Shown piece after piece: positions 60,914-64,000 of a stretch of 64,000 nt of DNA (its first letter is position 1; each line of letters opens with the position of its first letter). Source of the stretch: Protula sp. h YS-2021. Its lineage: Eukaryota; Annelida; Polychaeta; Sabellida; Serpulidae. The stretch spans positions 24,616,927-24,680,926 of the forward strand of contig OX457028.1 in the NCBI GenBank assembly GCA_949752745.1, read 5' to 3'. Position numbers and translations under genes: made by a program. The notes beneath the pieces were generated by a model. The model was not told the origin of the DNA. It worked only from the letters and a program-made list of their open reading frames with translations, and did no database searches.

Positions 60914-61159
60914 TAATCATAATAATAAAATACTTGAATATAATACATAATGAAACAATACTTGACTATAATACAAAATTAATTATAATACATAATATAT
61001 GATATATGGTCTACGGGTGAATTCACACCGCACCAGAGACCTTAGCCTCTCGCGACTTCATATGTTGTAAAGCAAGACATATATTTATACACAACGCTTA
61101 AGTTAATAAAATATTACAACATTCACAAAGTCTTTATTATAAAGTTCAGTCAAATAAGA
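60914..61159. terminator. Shared 3' region between the two convergent genes
   Basis: AT-rich interval with AATAAA on the plus strand (about 60,926 and 61,104) and AATAAA on the minus strand (61,133-61,138), consistent with polyadenylation signals for two converging transcripts. A GC-richer patch at 61,010-61,075 is unassigned. Confidence 0.5.
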
Positions 61160-61898
61160 CTATTCTTCTGCATCTGTTTGACTCTGTTGCACCTCACTCT
61201 CCGTACCACTTTCTTCGTCACTGCTGTCATCCTCCTCCTCCATATCTAGTAGCTCTTCAAAGAATGCATTGTTTTTCCTTATACCCGCCTTTAGTGCCTT
61301 TGAATACTTATAATGGTTTTCATCAACAAAGTAATTAAAGTCCTCTCAAATCTTTAAATAATGTTGGCTTTGTTCTAGACGCTGGGTATATTTGAATAGC
61401 CTCATAAACAGTTGTTTTAGTCCATATTTATAAATGGGTCGAAGGTCATAACTTGCTATTTCACGCGCATCTTCAAGTCCTTGTTCCTCATATTCTAAAA
61501 CCTTTTCTTGAAATTTCTCATCATAGTCATCGTGAACTTCTTGAACCATATCATGCCAAACAGATGTCTATTTCTGACTCACTTGCAGAGTCTGTTTCTG
61601 ACTCACTTTCAGAACTCCTGTCATCAGCATCCTTACCACACTGCTCCATATGTTTGAGCAAAACTTCTTCGCTGTTGTATAATGCACCACATTCTGTACA
61701 AGCATGTGCATTCTTTTCAGCCATGTTGACGCTTTGACTTTCCATAGAAGACTCATCTAAAGTTTCCGTGAAAGGTAGTTTTACAGGGTTTTCCATATCC
61801 GATTCTTCATCCACTTCTGAAGTGTGAACAACCTTTAAGTGCCTTTTCAGACTTTGTGGCCAATCGTAAGATTTCGAACAAATGTTGCATTTATACAA
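61160..61898 (-). pseudogene. Acidic zinc-finger protein (C2H2 plus C2HC), decayed
   Basis: The frame opens at 61,898 with TTG where the left-arm copy has ATG. The first finger, CNICSKSYDWPQSLKRHLKV, ends in VH (C-x2-C-x12-H-x4-H). The second, CTECGALYNSEEVLLKHMEQ then C, is C-x2-C-x12-H-x3-C. A Ser/Glu-rich tract follows, a frameshift occurs at about 61,550, then a helical segment (DEKFQEKVLEYEEQGLEDAR), an in-frame TGA at 61,346-61,348, and an acidic tail (MEEEDDSSDEESGTESE) to TAG at 61,160-61,162. Total about 246 codons. Fingers suggest nucleic-acid binding. The promoter with TATATAAAG lies in the right arm. Three lesions (start, frameshift, stop) make this copy inactive. Confidence 0.75.
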
Positions 61899-61950
61899 CC
61901 TTTCGGTTCAACCTACACTATTCAAATGATGAGAAAGTCTTTAAACATAG

Positions 61951-62095
61951 CTTTATATACAACTTGTTGAACAACAACTTGTTGAACATGTTGAACAACT
62001 TGTTGAACAACAATTGTTGAACGTGTTGAACATGTTGAACATGTTGAACAACTTGTTGAACAATTGTTGAACTTGTTAAAAAAATTATTGAACAA
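61951..62095 (-). promoter_or_regulatory. Promoter of the zinc-finger gene in the right arm
   Basis: Reading on the minus strand, an array of GTTGAACAAC/CAACATGTTCAAC palindromic words runs into TATATAAAG (61,951-61,959), about 55 bp before the position of the start codon. The array is longer than in the left arm. Confidence 0.6.
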
Positions 62096-62199
62096 TACCA
62101 TGACGTAACATGTTCCAAAAATAATTCAAACACATGTTTCGAATGGGGCTTGTCATTTGAATACATGTTTGAATGGCGTGCTCTCCTCACTAACATATT

Positions 62200-62560
62200 T
62201 TATACATCATATGTTATTAAAAAACAAAATTTGTTAAAGTTGGTTTAGAACCCTGATTTTTACCCTTCTACACCATGGTAAAATGTTCAAACTTATTTTA
62301 TACTTTATCTTTAGAACATTCAAATAAGTAGCTTCGTAAAATGCTAAAACCTATTTTATACATCATATGTTATCAAAAACTAAATTTGTTAAAGTTGATC
62401 TAGAACCACCATTTTTGCACTACTATAACTTTAGAACATTTGAATAAGTAGCATGATAAAATGCTAAAACTTATTTTATACATTATATGTTTTCCAAAAA
62501 CTACATTTGTTAAATGTGCTTTAGAAGTACCATTTTCCAACTACTATAACATAAAACATA
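62200..62560. repeat. About 118-bp tandem repeats, right arm
   Basis: Inverted counterparts of the left-arm units (AAAATGxTxxAAACxTATTTTA, then CATATGTTATxAAAAAC). It contains the empty site for the Tc1-like insertion. Confidence 0.8.
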
Positions 62561-62747
62561 ACATAAGACTTAAAGTAGGGAAAATCCCATTCCTTCTCAA
62601 ATTTATTGATCGTTTCCACTCTCTAAACGAGTGCACTCTGAAATTTATCGATCGTTCTCACGCTCTGAACGAGTGCTGTCTGAAATTTATCGCGTATTGT
62701 GCATTATAGCCTTATATGGCATGTTTTCACAAAACATTCTGGTTCAG

Positions 62748-62831
62748 TCCGGAATAGCTCAGTTGTTAGAGCGTGGGACTCCTGGTCGGACCCATACTCG
62801 GAAGGTTGGTGGTTCGAGCCCGGGTATGGGC
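62748..62831 (+). other. tRNA-like sequence, right arm
   Basis: A box TAGCTCAGTTG at 62,755-62,765 and B box GGTTCGAGCCC at 62,811-62,821 both fit the consensus exactly. A D stem GCTC/GAGC is present. The ends do not form an acceptor stem. Instead CCCATAC (62,791) and GTATGGG (62,825) would form an internal hairpin. A transcribed RNA is possible, but a functional tRNA is unlikely. Confidence 0.6.
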
Positions 62832-62919
62832 AGCCTAACCCAAAACCATAGAGTGCATTATAAATGTGTATTATGAAGGTATGATAGACAGATGGTAGAA
62901 GGGACGTCTCCTAGGGGTC

Positions 62920-63560
62920 TGACGTCATTATGACGTCACAAGTGGCGTGGAAAACCCATTGGGGTTCTGGACCAATAGAATGTTCTAGAAAAAAGTGGCG
63001 TGGAACTCTCGCTTCCTCGTGATAGACAGATGGCAGAAGGGACGTCTCCTAGGGGTCTGACGTCACAAGTGGCGTGGAAAACCCATTGGGGGTTCTGGAC
63101 CAATAGAATGTTCTAGAAAAAAGTAGCGTGGAACTCTCGTTTCCTCATGATAGACAGATGGTAGAAGAGACGTCTCCTAGGGGTTTGACGTCATTATGAC
63201 GTCAAAAAGTGATCTGGAAGTCTTGTTGGGGTTAGGGTCACATGACCGATGATTGACAGGTCACGTGACTAATGACGTCATGATGATTGACAGGTGACTT
63301 AGGGTTATGCTGCTTAGGACTGTCTTAGTATGATGTCATGACGTCATAACGTCATTATGACGTCATGATAACGTCATGATGACGTCATTATAACGTCATG
63401 ATGATGATGTCATGATGACGTCATGATGACGTCATTGGAACGGGCGCGCGCTTCTATGAATCATCTGAGCCAGAACCTCCATGGGGATTCTAAACCATCT
63501 GGTCCAGAACCCCCATGATGGTTCTGGCTCACCCTGTGACGTCATTGTGACGTCATTTCC
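62920..63560. promoter_or_regulatory. CRE palindrome array, right arm
   Basis: About thirteen copies of TGACGTCA, densest at 63,338-63,425, plus TGACGTTA-type half sites. Blocks reading GTCTCCTAGGGGTCTGACGT and GTGGCGTGGAAAACCCATTG occur at 62,904 and 63,033, with a variant of the first at 63,170, showing an internal duplication of roughly 125-140 bp. Confidence 0.75.
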
Positions 63561-63594
63561 TGAGCCAGAACCCCGGTTTTCCCCTACTGTACTT

Positions 63595-63820
63595 AGAGCA
63601 GGAGCTTTCATCTGGCCGGATCGCTGGTCAGAAACTGATCGTTCACATTAAAAATAAACCAAAAGGAGGATGAGAATTTCAACAGGGCGCATGTTCATGG
63701 AAATCAGCTTTATACATATCCTGCGTCACCGGATGACCCAAGAGTGGTGGTACTATGACAGAGCAGTGGACACACAATGGTTGTGGCTGTTAATAAGGCG
63801 ATTCTAGATTTATGTTTCCC
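63595..63820. other. Right flank of the foldback element
   Basis: No gene recognised. It does not obviously continue the Crypton-type pseudogene present on the left flank. Confidence 0.45.
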
Positions 63821-63824
63821 TTAA

Positions 63825-63985
63825 TTCTATATAATGTCGCTTTCCCGACGTCTATACAATGTTGGAAGATAGACGTTGCTCCGACTTCAATACAAACCAA
63901 AACTCGACGCACATCCAACGTCGGATGCGGCGTGTATCTAACCTTTCTCCAACGTTACAGTGTTTACTAGGATGATACTTCTTCT
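63825..63985 (+). repeat. AACGTTG-type dispersed repeat, copy 3
   Basis: AATGTCGCTTTCCCGACGTC, AGATAGACGTTGC, CAAAACTCGACGCACATCC and TCCAACGTTACAGTGTT follow the same order as the copies at 41,335 and (inverted) 49,745. Confidence 0.6.
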
Positions 63986-64000
63986 ACACAGGATCACATA

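Larger units (their letters stand above)
57529..63588. mobile_element. 6.06-kb foldback element with CRE-rich long inverted arms and two convergent genes
   Basis: Outer ends are AGTATGGGGAAAAC (left) and, on the opposite strand, AGTAGGGGAAAACC (right), followed on both sides by GGGGTTCTGGCTCAGGAA and TGACGTCA. The arms match in the same order over about 1.75-1.8 kb (excluding a nested Tc1-like element), and the single-copy core is about 1.45 kb. The flanks ATACTT (57,523-57,528) and GTACTT (63,589-63,594) agree at five of six bases and are a candidate target duplication. The core carries decayed PC4-like and zinc-finger genes but no transposase, integrase or polymerase, so this copy depended on another element. 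I do not recognise the family. An AG start and 6-bp duplication would suit Polintons. Confidence 0.75.
61851..63588 (-). repeat. Right inverted arm of the foldback element
   Basis: About 1.74 kb, the reverse complement of the left arm in the same order and without the Tc1-like insertion. It overlaps the first 16 or so codons of the zinc-finger gene and supplies that gene's promoter. Confidence 0.85.

Noticed and set aside
62748..62831. A functional tRNA gene
   Set aside because: A and B boxes are good, but the acceptor stem does not pair and the anticodon region is extended.

Overview
This is gene-poor, AT-rich nuclear DNA from an animal, most likely a marine or aquatic invertebrate. The evidence is GT-AG introns, a receptor guanylate cyclase-like ligand-binding domain, DIRS, Crypton, Tc1 and pogo-type elements, many microsatellites and dinucleotide tracts, and almost no continuous coding sequence. 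The phylum cannot be fixed from the sequence. Repeats of the kinds seen here (GGACGGAC tracts, TGACCTTGA-rich blocks) are, from memory, common in molluscs and other marine invertebrates, but this was not checked.

Layout: the first 4 kb carries, on the minus strand, the first two recognisable coding exons of a receptor guanylate cyclase-like gene that runs off the left edge. From 4 to 25 kb is mostly unassigned non-coding DNA with scattered short inverted-repeat elements and microsatellites. At 25.6-30.1 kb a TTAA-flanked miniature element sits before a decayed DIRS-type retroelement (RT/RNase H, then tyrosine recombinase), which is split by a 1-kb element rich in CCCATG words. At 30.35-34.48 kb is a 4.1-kb structure with inverted ends, terminal 36-bp palindromes and internal arrays all built from one 20-bp word. 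From 34.5 to 53 kb is non-coding DNA with pogo-like miniature elements and diverged tandem repeats. At 53.7-55 kb is an unrecognised two-exon gene candidate. At 56.6-57.5 kb is a decayed Crypton-type (DUF3504/KIAA1958-like) tyrosine recombinase.

The most unusual object is a 6.06-kb foldback element at 57,529-63,588. Its inverted arms are about 1.75-1.8 kb each. They carry arrays of the CRE palindrome TGACGTCA, a tRNA-like sequence with A and B boxes, two tandem-repeat blocks and a TATA promoter with a GTTGAACAAC array. The single-copy core holds two convergent decayed genes: a small basic protein whose C-terminal part resembles the first half of a PC4 (p15) single-stranded-DNA-binding domain, and an acidic protein with a C2H2 and a C2HC zinc finger. 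The right arm contains the promoter and beginning of the zinc-finger gene, so the left arm carries a duplicate promoter and truncated start that read toward the PC4-like gene. A 1,067-bp Tc1-like element with a deleted catalytic core sits in the left arm, and the right arm serves as its empty-site control. I do not recognise this element as a described family. Its AG start and imperfect 6-bp target duplication recall Polintons, but no Polinton core gene is visible.

Several unrelated elements in the window share one design: ends made of a short motif repeated in tandem and inverted between the two ends.
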